Assembly (NCBI RefSeq): GCF_029051645.1
Contig: NZ_JAACFS010000022.1
Location: 1 to 64,000 of the forward strand
Origin: Bradyrhizobium sp. CSA112
GTDB lineage: Bacteria; Pseudomonadota; Alphaproteobacteria; Rhizobiales; Xanthobacteraceae
Length of the DNA: 64,000 nucleotides
Reading direction: 5' to 3'
Positions 24,987 to 37,101 of this stretch are shown here, in pieces. Under the pieces are notes generated by a model. It was not told where the DNA came from. It saw nothing but the letters and a program-made list of their open reading frames with translations, and made no database searches. Position numbers and translations under genes: made by a program. Positions within the stretch are counted from its first letter, which is position 1; every line of letters starts with the position of its first letter.

Positions 24987-27058
24987 GCCGCGCCCGCAAA
25001 GGCAAGCACTGACCGCGGCGGCGCGCTGGTCTTGGCGCCCGGTGCGAGTTCGGTAGGACCCTGCACGGGCTCAGTCGTGTTCAGCACCTGCTGCCAGTTT
25101 TTGTACTCGGTCATCTTGGGCAATGTGAAAGCGATCTCTTCAGGCGCGGCGTTCAGGACGATAAAGATCGGCGGCTGACCTTGTTCCAACGGGCCCAGCA
25201 CATAGGCGAGGAATCGCCCCTCCGGAAAATTCCAGTCGGCTTCATGCATCTCCTCGGCCGCCGGCGTCAGCCACAGCACGCCATAGGAGCCATCCTTGCG
25301 CCGTCCGGAGAGCCAGCGCTGGCAGCGGAGTTGGGCGAAGCGCCGTCGCAGCGCGGTCATGTGGCTGATGAAATCGGTGAGGTCGTCGCCCGGCTTGCCG
25401 AGATTGTCCCAATTCACCCAGCCGATCTCATTGTCCTGGCAATAGGCGTTGTTGTTGCCGTTCTGCGAATTGCCGACTTCATCGCCGGCCAGCATCAAGG
25501 GCGTCCCCTGCGCGAGGAACAGGCAGGCGAGCTGGTTCCTGCGGAGCTGCCGGCGCAGCGCAACGATAGCGGCATCAGTGGTCGGGCCCTCATGCCCGCA
25601 ATTGTTGCTGTGGTTGTCGTTGGAGCCGTCGCGATTGTCCTCGCCGTTGGCCTCGTTGTGCTTCTCGTTGTAGCTGAACAGATCGGCCAGCGTGAAACCG
25701 TCATGGACGGTGATGTGATTGATGCTGGCGCGCGTTGCGCGATTGTCGTGATGGAACAGGTCGGATGAGGCGGTCATGCGGCGCGAGACCTCGCCGATCA
25801 GGCTGCCTTCGCCGCTCCAGTAGCGCCGCAACGCACTGCGATAACGGTCGTTCCATTCCGACCATTGCGACGGAAACGCGCCGACCTGATAGCCGCCCAT
25901 GCCGAGGTCCCACGGCTCGGCGACCAGCTTGACCGTTGCCAGCACCGGGTCCTGCCGTACCGCGGTCAGAAACGAGGAGTTGCGGTCGAAGCCGTTCGGC
26001 CCCCGCGCCAGCGTGGTGGCGAGATCGAAGCGGAAACCGTCGACGTGGCAGACCTCGACCCAGTAGCGCAGCGAATCCATCACCATCTGCAGCACGCGTG
26101 GATGAGTGAGGTTGACCGAGCTGCCGCAGCCGGTGAAGTCGTCGTAGTAGCGCGGGTTGTCCTTGCTGAGCCAGTAGTAGGACGCGTTGTCGATACCGCG
26201 GAAACACAGTGTCGGGCCGAGATGATTGCCCTCGGCGGTGTGGTTATAGACCACGTCGAGCATCACCTCGATGCCGGCGTCGTGCAGCCGAGCCACCGTG
26301 GTGCGGAACGCGTCGAGCGCGTTGTCCTGCGCATAGCGCGGCTCCGGCGCGAAGAACGCCAGCGTGTTGTAACCCCAGTAGTTCGCAAGCTTCCGTTCCA
26401 CCAGCACCCGGTCGTCGATCAGCCCGTGGATCGGCAATAATTCGATGGTGGTCACGCCGAGCCGCTTGAGATGATCGATCATCGCCGGCGAGCACAGCCC
26501 GCCATAGGTGCCACGCCAGCCCGGACCGACATCGTCGCGCTTTTGCGTCAGGCCCTTGACGTGCGCCTCGTAGATGATGGTGTCTTCCCAGGCGATGTTC
26601 GGCCGTATCTCGCGGCGGCCCCAGTTGAAGCTCTCGTCGACTACCACCGCTTTCGGCATGCCGCGGGCATTGTCGCGGCGGTCGAAGGAAAGATCCTCGC
26701 GCGCGCTGCCGGTGCGATAGCCGAAATGCGCGTCGCTCCACACCAGCCGCCCGGCGATCCGTTTGGCATAGGGATCGAGCAGCAGCTTGTTGGCATTGAA
26801 GCGGTGTCCGCGCTCGGGCGCATAGGGGCCATGGACGCGATAGCCATAGAGCTGCCCGGGCGAGACGTCGTTGAGATAGCCGTGCCAGACGTCTTCGTTG
26901 CGCTCAGGCAGCTCGATGCGCTCGAGCTCGCGGCGGCCCTGGCCGTCGAACAGGCAAAGCTCGACCTTCTCCGCATTGGCCGAAAACAACGCAAAGTTGG
27001 TGCCCCTGCCGTCCCAGCTTGCTCCGAGGCGGGCGGGGCTTCCCGCGGACAATCGCAT
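24983..27058 (-). CDS. glgX: Glycogen debranching protein GlgX
   Basis: GlgX (691 aa, GH13) hydrolyses alpha-1,6 branches of glycogen, feeding linear chains to TreY. An N-terminal module (about residues 8-110) is followed by VMLDVVYNHTAEGNHLGPTL, the catalytic Asp in VDGFRFDLATTL (about 345), a Glu in LVAEPWDLG (about 380), and the isoamylase-type stretch VHDGFTLADLFSYNEKHNEA then NGEDNRDG. It lies 3 bases after glgB and overlaps treZ by 4 bases. Confidence 0.95.
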   Translation of the reverse strand: MRLSAGSPARLGASWDGRGTNFALFSANAEKVELCLFDGQGRRELERIELPERNEDVWHGYLNDVSPGQLYGYRVHGPYAPERGHRFNANKLLLDPYAKRIAGRLVWSDAHFGYRTGSAREDLSFDRRDNARGMPKAVVVDESFNWGRREIRPNIAWEDTIIYEAHVKGLTQKRDDVGPGWRGTYGGLCSPAMIDHLKRLGVTTIELLPIHGLIDDRVLVERKLANYWGYNTLAFFAPEPRYAQDNALDAFRTTVARLHDAGIEVMLDVVYNHTAEGNHLGPTLCFRGIDNASYYWLSKDNPRYYDDFTGCGSSVNLTHPRVLQMVMDSLRYWVEVCHVDGFRFDLATTLARGPNGFDRNSSFLTAVRQDPVLATVKLVAEPWDLGMGGYQVGAFPSQWSEWNDRYRSALRRYWSGEGSLIGEVSRRMTASSDLFHHDNRATRASINHITVHDGFTLADLFSYNEKHNEANGEDNRDGSNDNHSNNCGHEGPTTDAAIVALRRQLRRNQLACLFLAQGTPLMLAGDEVGNSQNGNNNAYCQDNEIGWVNWDNLGKPGDDLTDFISHMTALRRRFAQLRCQRWLSGRRKDGSYGVLWLTPAAEEMHEADWNFPEGRFLAYVLGPLEQGQPPIFIVLNAAPEEIAFTLPKMTEYKNWQQVLNTTEPVQGPTELAPGAKTSAPPRSVLAFAGAA

Positions 27059-27061
27059 GCG

Positions 27062-29205
<2,144 letters not shown>

Positions 29206-29209
<4 letters not shown>

Positions 29210-32200
29210 GAGGCCTCGATGGATGGTTGCGACAACACTCGGATGATTCCGGTCAGCGGCACGCGCAGCCATTCCGGCCGGAATGACAGTTCGTGCTCGA
29301 TCTCGTTCAAGGCCTTCTCAATCAGGAAGAAGGTCAGCAGGCCGCCTGCCGCTTTCGGATCGGCCGGCCACAGCCGCTGATCGGTCATGGCCTCGTGGTA
29401 GGCGGCGAGAAATGCGACTGTCGCCCGGTCGCGCCACTCGCCAAGCGCCGCGCCGAGCTTGCCGTGCTCATCGTGGGCCACTTTGAGCGCGCGCTCAAGG
29501 GCCGCGGTTGCCGAATAATCGATCGAGCGGATCAGGCTGGCAATGTCGCGCGCCGCGGGCGCCTTGCGCCGGCGTTCGGCGATACTGCGCCGCGGCGCGC
29601 CTTCGAAGTCGACGATGAAGATGTCGTCCTTGACGATCAGCAACTGACTGAGATCGAGATCGCCATGGCAGCGGATGTTGGCGACATCGGCCTCGCGCAA
29701 GAGCAGCGTTTCCAGCCAGTCCGGCAGGGCTGCCTGCAACGCCAGCACCTGGTCGGCCAGCGCGCGGTCGGCTTCCTTTAGCGTATCCCGCCGCTGCCGG
29801 AGCGCATCGAAAACACGCCCGGCGCAGAGCATCAAATCGTCGATCCAGCCCTGCACGTCGTCGCGGCCGGTCGGCTCCGGCGCGAATTCGGCAAGCTCGC
29901 TGTTGCTGGCGAGCGCTGCATGAAGTTCGGCTACGCGGCGCCCAGCTTGCGAAATGTAACGCAGATAGGGGATCTCTTCTTCGCGCTCGCCGGGATGGAT
30001 GCTCGCTGCCAGCAGGCGCTGCTCCTCGACGAAGCGGTCGAGATACGCCGCACTCACGGTCCAGAGGTCGCCCTGATTGGCGACGAAGGCGTGAACGACG
30101 CCGACCGCGCTCTTCTCGTTACCCTCGACCAGCTCGACGCTGCCGAGCAGCGCCGGCGTGTTGGCAAAGTTGGCGACATCGGTGAGGAAGCGCCCTATCT
30201 CGATCTCGGGATTGAGGCCGGGCTGCAGAGTCCGGTAGATCTTGACGACGCAATCGTTATCCACGAGTGCGGTGCTGCGGGGCAGCTCGGAATCGACGGT
30301 GCGGATGTGCTCGGGCGGCCGGATCGGCTTGTCGCCGAAGCGGCCGGTCGGCCGGAATTCAAGCCGCAAGCCCTGTTCGCTCTCGTCGACCGTCAGCGAT
30401 TGCTGCAGATTGCGCAACAGCAGTGAGATGAAGATCTGGTCGGTGGCGACGTCTAGCAGGGTTCCTTCGCGCGCGCCCTGGCGAACGGCGGCCAGCGCAT
30501 GCGGATTGTAGCGCTCGCGGTCGAAGCGTACCCATTCGATCTGCATCGGCAGCACGTAGCGCGTCGTGATGCCCCGTTCGGTGGTTTCAAAGAAGGCGAG
30601 CCACGGCCGGTTGTCGCCGATGTCACAGAACGGGATCGCCGACGTCAGGGTCGGCTTTATCGCCTTGGCCGACCGTTCCGGATACCAGCGGCTGCGCGCC
30701 AGATGTCCCGGAAGCACGTCGCGCTCGAACACGCCGCGTTCGCGCGCTAGCGACACCCAGGTCGCGTTCAGCGGCACCACCAGCGTTTCGAACTCGGGCA
30801 CCGCGCGCTGCGGCGGCGGCGCCGATTTGTCGCGTTCCTGCAGCTCGAACCAGTAGAAGCCATAAGGCGCGAGGGTAATCATGTAGGGCAATTCGCCGAT
30901 CGCCGGGAAGCGGGTGCGGCCAAGCATTTCCAGCGGGATACGGTCCTTGAAGGCGGAAAGGTCGAGTTCGGTCGCCTGCGCCGACCGCGACAGGTTGGCG
31001 ACGCACAAAATGACCTCGCCCTGATATTGGCGCACATAGCACAGCACCGAGCGGTTTTCCGGGCGGATGAACGTCATGGTGCCGCGGCCGAAGGCGATCG
31101 TCGATTTGCGGACCGCGATCAGCCGCTTGGTGGCCGAGAGCAGCGAGGAGAGGCTGCGCGACTGCGCCTCGACATTGACGGCTTCATAGCCGTAGACGGG
31201 GTCCATGATGGTCGGCGCGTAGAGCCGCGCCGGGTCGGCGCGGGAGAAGCCGCCATTGCGGTCCGGCGTCCACTGCATCGGGGTACGGACGCCGTTGCGG
31301 TCGCCGAGATAGATATTGTCGCCCATGCCGATCTCGTCGCCGTAATAGATGATCGGCGTGCCCGGGAATGAGAACAAGAGCGAGTTCATCAGCTCTATCT
31401 TGCGCCGGTCATTGTCCATCAGCGGCGCGAGCCGCCGGCGGATGCCGACGTTGATGCGCGCCCGGGGATCGTTGGCGTAGGTCGACCACAGGTAATCGCG
31501 CTCGACGTCGGTGACCATTTCCAGCGTCAGCTCGTCGTGATTGCGCAGGAACAGCGCCCACTGGCAGTTGGGCGGAACGTCCGGCGTCTGGCGCAGGATG
31601 TCGGTGATCGGAAAGCGGTCTTCCTGCGCGATCGCCATGTAGATGCGCGGCATCAGCGGGAAGTGATAGGCCATGTGGCATTCGTCGCCGCGGCCGAAAT
31701 ATTCCTGCACGTCTTCCGGCCATTGATTGGCTTCGGCCAGCAGCACCTTGCCCTTGGCGTAGGCATCGAGCTCGGAGCGCAGCCGTTTGATGATGGCGTG
31801 CGTCTCGGGCAGATTCTCGTTGTTGGTGCCGTCGCGCTCGCAAAGATAGGGGATCGCGTCGAGGCGGAAGCCGTCGACCCCAGTGTCGAGCCAGCGCTTC
31901 ATCACCTGCACCAGCGCGCTCACCACGCGCGGATTGTCGAAATTGAGGTCCGGCTGGTGCGAGAAGAAGCGGTGCCAGTAGAACTGGCCGGCCTCCGGGT
32001 CCCAGGTCCAGTTCGATTTCTCGGTATCGGTGAAGATGATTCGCGTGCCCAGATATTTCTGGTCGGTATCGCTCCAGACATACCAGTTGCGCGCGCTGGA
32101 ATTCGGGTCCGAGCGCCGGGCGCGTTTGAACCAGTCGTGCTGGTCGGATGTGTGGTTGACGACGAGTTCGGTGATGACCCGCAGGCCGCGCTTCTTGGCT

Positions 32201-32598
32201 TCCTGGATGAAGCGCCTGAAATCCTTCATCGTCCCGAAATCGGGGTTGATGTCGCCGTAATCGGCGATGTCGTAGCCGTCGTCGCGGCCGGGGGAGGGGT
32301 AAAACGGCAACAGCCACAGCGTGGTGACGCCGAGATCCTGCAGATATCCCAGCTTCTCGGTCAGCCCGGCGAAGTCTCCGATGCCATCATTGTTGCTGTC
32401 GGCGAACGCCTTGACGTGGAGCTGATAGATGATGGCATCCTTATACCAGAGCTCGTCGGTGACGGCGTCGGCGGCGGGCGCCTCCTTGGTATCGAGCAAC
32501 AGGCTGCTGCCCTTATCCAGCGGATAGGCGCCACCGATATCGATAGGAAGGGAGACGCCGGGGTTGGAGCTCTCGGCGGTTTGCGCTTTTTTGTTCAC
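29206..32598 (-). CDS. treS: Trehalose synthase fused to maltokinase
   Basis: This fusion (1130 aa) interconverts trehalose and maltose (N-terminal GH13 domain, about residues 45-590) and then phosphorylates maltose to maltose-1-phosphate (C-terminal kinase domain, about 640-1130). Seen: the trehalose-synthase block DAIIYQLHVKAFADSNNDGI, Asp247 in GFRLDAIPYL, Glu289 in LLAEANQWP, and the kinase motif HGDLDLSQLL with IVDFEG. I favour the GTG at 32598 (VNKKAQ); an ATG at 32697 adds 33 unconserved residues and would lie upstream of the proposed transcription start. The usual user of maltose-1-phosphate, GlgE, is not in this window. It heads the minus-strand operon. Confidence 0.92.
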
Positions 32599-32675
32599 GG
32601 TGATGCCATTGCCATGGAAATGACGCTCCCGTTTCGTTTGCAGAAAGGGAGACGTTCCGGACGAAGATAGAAACC

Positions 32676-32695
32676 GCTCGGCTGGCTTTGGTTCC
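32676..32695 (-). promoter_or_regulatory. EcfG-like promoter facing treS
   Basis: On the minus strand GGAAC (32695-32691) is followed by 15 bases and GGTT, slightly short and one base off the EcfG consensus. Its -35 is half of the palindrome GGTTCC-ATT-GGAACC (32690-32704), whose other half serves malQ. The GTG start of treS is about 75 bases downstream. Confidence 0.35.
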
Positions 32696-32698
32696 ATT

Positions 32699-32723
32699 GG
32701 AACCGTTGCTGGACCCGGGCGTT
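32699..32723 (+). promoter_or_regulatory. EcfG-type general-stress promoter of malQ
   Basis: GGAAC (32699-32703), exactly 16 bases, then CGTT (32720-32723) is a full match to the alphaproteobacterial general-stress consensus. The malQ start is 78 bases downstream. The -35 half-site forms a palindrome with the treS-facing one. Confidence 0.7.
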
Positions 32724-32801
32724 ACACACCGTCTATCTCCTTCCCGTAATTGGACAATTTCGCGACATCGGTTTGATGTTTGCGTGCAAAGTACGTGCCG
32801 A

Positions 32802-34751
32802 ATGGACCTTTTTGCTCAAGCCAAAGCCCTGGGAATTCAGACCGAATTCCTGGATGGCCAGGGTCACCGCCGTGTGACGGATGCCGCCGCGCTCAAAATT
32901 ATCCTGGATGCGCTGCCGCCGCAGGCCCCGGGACCGCTGGTCGGACACCCCGTGGTGGTTCGCGCCGGGCGGCCGTCGCGAACCGAGCTCCCGGCTACGG
33001 CCAAGCTTCCGGTGGTGTGGAAAATCGTTGCGGGGGCGGGCGTTATCGCCACAGGCGAGAGCTCGGATCACGCCATCGACTGGCCCAGGGACCTTCCGCT
33101 TGGCGTCTACCGCCTGCAGGTGAGCGACGCCGCGACTGCCGAGGACGTGCCGCTGATCTCGGCGCCGGAAAGGGCGTTTGGCGGCGAATTCGACCGCTGC
33201 TGGCTGCTTGCGGTCCAGCTTTACGGCGTCCGTTCCGCGCGCAACTGGGGCATGGGCGATTTCACTGACCTCGCCAGCCTGATCGAACTCGCCGATCATC
33301 TCGGCGCCGATGGCGTCGGCCTCAATCCGCTGCATGCCCTGTTCGACGATCGCCCGGGCGATTGCAGTCCCTATTCGCCGAACAGCCGGCTGTTTCTCAA
33401 CCCGCTCTATATCGACGTCGAAAAGCTCCCCGAATTTCAGCCCGATTCCGAAACAAGCGAGGCGCTGGCGTCGCTGCGGGCAGGCGATGTCGTCGATTAC
33501 GTCGGCGTCGCCGGTCTGAAGTGGCGGGCGCTCCGCAGGGCCTTTGCTGCCTTCAAGGCCAACGCCAAGCCGGACCGCCAACTGGGTTTTGACAAATTCC
33601 GCGCCGAGCGCGGCACCTTGCTGTCGCACTTTGCCTGCTTCGAGGTGCTGCGGCACAAATTCGGCAAACCGTGGTGGGAATGGCCGGTAGAGTGGCGGCA
33701 GCCGGACGATGCCAGGTGCGCGGCATTGCGCCAGGGCGAGGACGCCGGCGAGATCGAGTTCGTCGAATTCGTGCAATGGACCGCCGACCGGCAGTTGGGG
33801 GCGGCGGCCGATCTGGCGAAGAAGCTCGGCATGAAGGTCGGGCTCTATCTCGACGTCGCGGTCGGGGTGCAGGCCGATGGCTTCGATGCCTGGAACGAGC
33901 AGGTGGCGATCTCCCGCCATCTCGGCGTCGGAGCGCCGCCCGATCCGCTCAACACTGCCGGCCAGACCTGGGGCCTCGCCGGGTTCAACGCCGTTGGGCT
34001 TGAGCTTGAATCCTTTGCGCCGTACCGCGACATGCTGCGCGCCGCGATGCGCCACGCCGGCGCCATCCGTCTCGATCACGTGCTCGGACTGAAGCGGCTC
34101 TATCTGGTGCCGCAAGGCTTCAGCGCCCGCGACGGCGTCTATGTCCAGATGCCGTTCGAGGCGTTGCTGGCGGCGACCGCGCAGGAAAGCGTTGCCAATC
34201 GCTGCGTCGTGATCGGCGAGGACCTCGGCACCGTGCCGGAAGGCTTTCGCGACCAGATTGCCGATTGGGGCATCTGGTCGTATCTCGTGATGATGTTCGA
34301 GCGCGACGATGCCGGCTCGTTCCGCAACATCGATCATTACCTGACGAATGCGCTCGTCACCTTCAATACCCACGATCTCTCGACCTATGCCGGCTGGCGC
34401 TCGTTCGGCGATCTCAAGCTGAAGCGATCGCTCGGGATCGATCCCGGCGAGAGCGACGATGCGCGCTGGCATGCGCTGGCGATGCTGGACGAGGTGCTGC
34501 GCCATCACACTATCGATCGCAACGATCTCTATTCGGTGGCGAATTTCCTGGCGCGCACCAAGTCGCGCCTGCTCGCGGTCTCGCTGGAAGATCTGCTCGG
34601 GGTGGTGGATCAGCCCAACATTCCGGGCACCGTCGACGAGCATCCGAACTGGCGGCGACGGCTTCCGGTGCCGATCGAGGAAATGATATCCACGGTCGAC
34701 GTCGCCGCGCTCAAGGCGGCAACCCACGAGCGATCGCGCGCCGCGCTCTGA
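32802..34751 (+). CDS. malQ: 4-alpha-glucanotransferase (GH77)
   Basis: MalQ (649 aa) moves glucan segments between maltooligosaccharides, recycling short chains left by debranching or trehalose release. The GH77 marks are WGMGDFTDL (about residue 150), the catalytic Asp in RLDHVLGLKRLY (about 420), Glu in VIGEDLGTVPEGFR (about 470) and NTHDLSTYAGW (about 520). The start at 32802 (MDLFAQAKALGI) is chosen because the region before it holds the EcfG promoter and does not resemble the family. It diverges from treS and is followed by a GH15 gene. Confidence 0.93.
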   Translation: MDLFAQAKALGIQTEFLDGQGHRRVTDAAALKIILDALPPQAPGPLVGHPVVVRAGRPSRTELPATAKLPVVWKIVAGAGVIATGESSDHAIDWPRDLPLGVYRLQVSDAATAEDVPLISAPERAFGGEFDRCWLLAVQLYGVRSARNWGMGDFTDLASLIELADHLGADGVGLNPLHALFDDRPGDCSPYSPNSRLFLNPLYIDVEKLPEFQPDSETSEALASLRAGDVVDYVGVAGLKWRALRRAFAAFKANAKPDRQLGFDKFRAERGTLLSHFACFEVLRHKFGKPWWEWPVEWRQPDDARCAALRQGEDAGEIEFVEFVQWTADRQLGAAADLAKKLGMKVGLYLDVAVGVQADGFDAWNEQVAISRHLGVGAPPDPLNTAGQTWGLAGFNAVGLELESFAPYRDMLRAAMRHAGAIRLDHVLGLKRLYLVPQGFSARDGVYVQMPFEALLAATAQESVANRCVVIGEDLGTVPEGFRDQIADWGIWSYLVMMFERDDAGSFRNIDHYLTNALVTFNTHDLSTYAGWRSFGDLKLKRSLGIDPGESDDARWHALAMLDEVLRHHTIDRNDLYSVANFLARTKSRLLAVSLEDLLGVVDQPNIPGTVDEHPNWRRRLPVPIEEMISTVDVAALKAATHERSRAAL

Positions 34752-34834
34752 TACACATGATCCGGTGGTTGCCGGTTTTCCCGCGGGATAAACGCGAAAC
34801 GTTTGTCCGGAGATCGTGCTCAAGGATGAAGGTA

Positions 34835-34871
34835 GAGCGGGATGACAGTTCGAGGAATTGCCATCCCGCTC
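34835..34871. terminator. Hairpin between malQ and the GH15 gene
   Basis: A perfect 10-bp inverted repeat, GAGCGGGATG (34835-34844) with CATCCCGCTC (34862-34871), sits 84 bases after the malQ stop and 15 bases before the GH15 start. No T-run follows, so it may be a weak terminator or a translation-masking hairpin near the GH15 start. Confidence 0.4.
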
Positions 34872-34886
34872 CAATGGTGAAGCATC

Positions 34887-36686
34887 TTGCCGTGCCGTAT
34901 CGAAGATTATGGGCTGATCGGCGATTGTGAGACCGCGGCGCTGGTCGGCCGGAACGGTTCGATTGACTGGCTGTGCTGGCCGGCCTTCGATTCCGACGCC
35001 TGCTTTGCCGCGCTTCTCGGCACCGAAAGGCACGGCCGCTGGCTGATCGCGCCGGCTGAGGAAATAACCGTCACTTCGCGCCGCTATTGGGACGATACCC
35101 TGATCCTTCAGACCCGGTTCGAGACGGCCGGCGGCGCGGTTGACCTGATCGATTTCATGCCGCCGCGCGGCAACGCCTCCGACGTGGTGCGGCTGGTGCG
35201 CGGCGTTCGCGGCCGGGTCAAGATGCACATGCAACTGGTGATCCGCTTCGGCTTTGGCATCGATACTCCCTGGGTCAAGAGAAACGAGGACGGTTCGGCG
35301 CTGCTCGCGATCTGCGGGCAGGACATGACGGTGTTGCGGACGCCGGTTGAGACCCGCGGCGAGGACCTGACGACGGTTGCCGATTTCGAGGTCGGCGAAG
35401 GCGACACCATTCCTTTCGTGCTCACCTACAGCCCTTCGCATCTGCCCGTGCCCAAGCCGATCGACCCTTCATATGCGTTGAAGGATACCGAAGCGTTCTG
35501 GACCGAATGGTGCAGCCGTTGCACCTATCGGGGCGAGTACCGCGACCTCGTCATGCGCTCGCTGATCACGCTGAAGGCGCAGACCTATGCTCCGACCGGC
35601 GGCATCGTCGCCGCGCCAACGACCTCGCTGCCGGAGAAGCTCGGCGGCGCCAGAAACTGGGACTATCGCTTCTGCTGGCTGCGCGACGCCACCTTCACGC
35701 TGCTGGCGCTGATGAATTCGGGCTATACCGGGGAAGCGTTCGCCTGGCACCAATGGCTGTTGCGGGCGGCGGCGGGCTCGCCGGCCAACATGCAGATCAT
35801 GTACGGCATCATGGGCCAGCGGCGACTCCTGGAATGGGAGGCCGCATGGCTGCCCGGCTACGAAGGCGCAAGGCCGGTGCGGATCGGCAACGCTGCGCAC
35901 GCGCAATTGCAGCTCGACGTCTACGGCGAATTGATTGACGCCTTTCATCAGTGGCGCACCGCCAAGCTCGAATTGGATGAAACCAGTTGGTCGCTGGAAT
36001 GCGCCGTGCTGCAGCACCTTGCCGAACGATGGGACCAGCCGGATCACGGCATTTGGGAGCGCCGCAGCGCGGGCAGGCACTATGTTTCGTCGAAAGTGAT
36101 GACCTGGGTCGCGTTCGACCGCGGCATCAAGAGCGCCGAGACGTTCGGCCTCAAGGCGCCGCTCGAGAAATGGCGCGTGCTGCGCGACGCCATTCACCTC
36201 GACGTCTGCGCAAAAGGCTTCAACTCCGAGCTGAACGCCTTCGTCGAAGCTTACGGCTCGAAAATGCTCGATGCCAGCATCCTGCTGCTGCCGTCGGTGG
36301 GGTTTCTGCCGCCGGAAGACCCGCGCGTCCGCGGCACGCTTGCAGCGGTCGAACGGCATCTGATGCGCGACGGCTTTGTGCTCCGGCATGATCCCCGCGA
36401 GGTGGAGAAGCAGCCTGCCGAAGGCGCGTTCCTGGCGTGTACGCTCTGGCTCGCCGACGCCTATGTGCTGGCGGGCGAGCTTGGCAAGGCGCAAGAGCTG
36501 TTCGCCCGTGTCGTTGCGATCGCCAACGACCTTGGCCTCCTGGCCGAGGAGTACGACACGGCCGCCGGCCGCCAGACCGGCAATTTCCCGCAGGCGCTGA
36601 CGCACATCGCGCTGATCAACACCGCGCATAATCTCAGCGCGGCAGAGAAACCGACCGAGAAGCCGGCGATGCAGCGGTCGAAATAG
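34887..36686 (+). CDS. Glycoside hydrolase family 15 protein
   Basis: This 599-aa protein is of the glucoamylase/trehalase-like GH15 type. It begins MPCRIEDYGLIGDCETAALV, the pattern of the N-terminal trehalase-like domain (about residues 5-200). The (alpha/alpha)6 barrel follows, with the catalytic-cleft RNWDYRFCWLRDATFT (about 250) and a C-terminal acid in EEYDTAAGRQTGNFPQ (about 555). It probably cleaves glucose from an alpha-glucan or trehalose. TTG at 34887 is the only plausible start: an in-frame stop lies just upstream and GGTGA precedes it. It may be co-transcribed with malQ. Confidence 0.88.
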   Translation: MPCRIEDYGLIGDCETAALVGRNGSIDWLCWPAFDSDACFAALLGTERHGRWLIAPAEEITVTSRRYWDDTLILQTRFETAGGAVDLIDFMPPRGNASDVVRLVRGVRGRVKMHMQLVIRFGFGIDTPWVKRNEDGSALLAICGQDMTVLRTPVETRGEDLTTVADFEVGEGDTIPFVLTYSPSHLPVPKPIDPSYALKDTEAFWTEWCSRCTYRGEYRDLVMRSLITLKAQTYAPTGGIVAAPTTSLPEKLGGARNWDYRFCWLRDATFTLLALMNSGYTGEAFAWHQWLLRAAAGSPANMQIMYGIMGQRRLLEWEAAWLPGYEGARPVRIGNAAHAQLQLDVYGELIDAFHQWRTAKLELDETSWSLECAVLQHLAERWDQPDHGIWERRSAGRHYVSSKVMTWVAFDRGIKSAETFGLKAPLEKWRVLRDAIHLDVCAKGFNSELNAFVEAYGSKMLDASILLLPSVGFLPPEDPRVRGTLAAVERHLMRDGFVLRHDPREVEKQPAEGAFLACTLWLADAYVLAGELGKAQELFARVVAIANDLGLLAEEYDTAAGRQTGNFPQALTHIALINTAHNLSAAEKPTEKPAMQRSK

Positions 36687-37101
36687 CTAGCTCTCCGTCA
36701 TTCCGGATTCGTGCTTCGCACGCCTCGAAATGACGGCCCATCGTCGTCCCTGCGAACGCAGGGACCCATAGCCACCGGCGCTTGCGATATTGAAGAAAGC
36801 CGTCGACCTGCGCACCCAATAATTTCCGCCGCGGAGTATGGGTCCCTGCGTTCGCAGGGACGACGGGAGAATGCCCGACGAGGCCGGGCACAAACTTGCG
36901 CCTCGACGAGTCGCGCGAGCCGGCGCCCGTTTCGCCGCGGCAGGCCCGGGCTGGGTGAACCTGCCTTCATGGGAGGAGACGGCGGTCGGGCACCGGCTCG
37001 TGCTTGCCGATCGTGCCGAGCGACAGAAACGGATTCGCGGCGCGAAGGCTTTGAGAATCTCTCGATTTATCCTTCACGCGGGCTTGATACGCCGGCTCGG
37101 C
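36687..37101. repeat. Repeat-rich gap between convergent operons
   Basis: No gene is seen. Arms at 36742-36770 and 36837-36865 are inverted copies, and each holds the palindrome GTCCCTGCGAACGCAGGGAC (exact or reversed). A shorter CGTCATTCCGG-type fragment lies near 36698. The rest, to 37101, looks empty. It separates the end of the GH15 gene from the end of the pentose-phosphate operon. Confidence 0.75.

Noticed and set aside
32733..35441. 902-codon minus-strand frame opposite malQ and the GH15 gene
   Set aside because: Antisense shadow; no domain pattern, and the plus strand encodes two clear enzymes.
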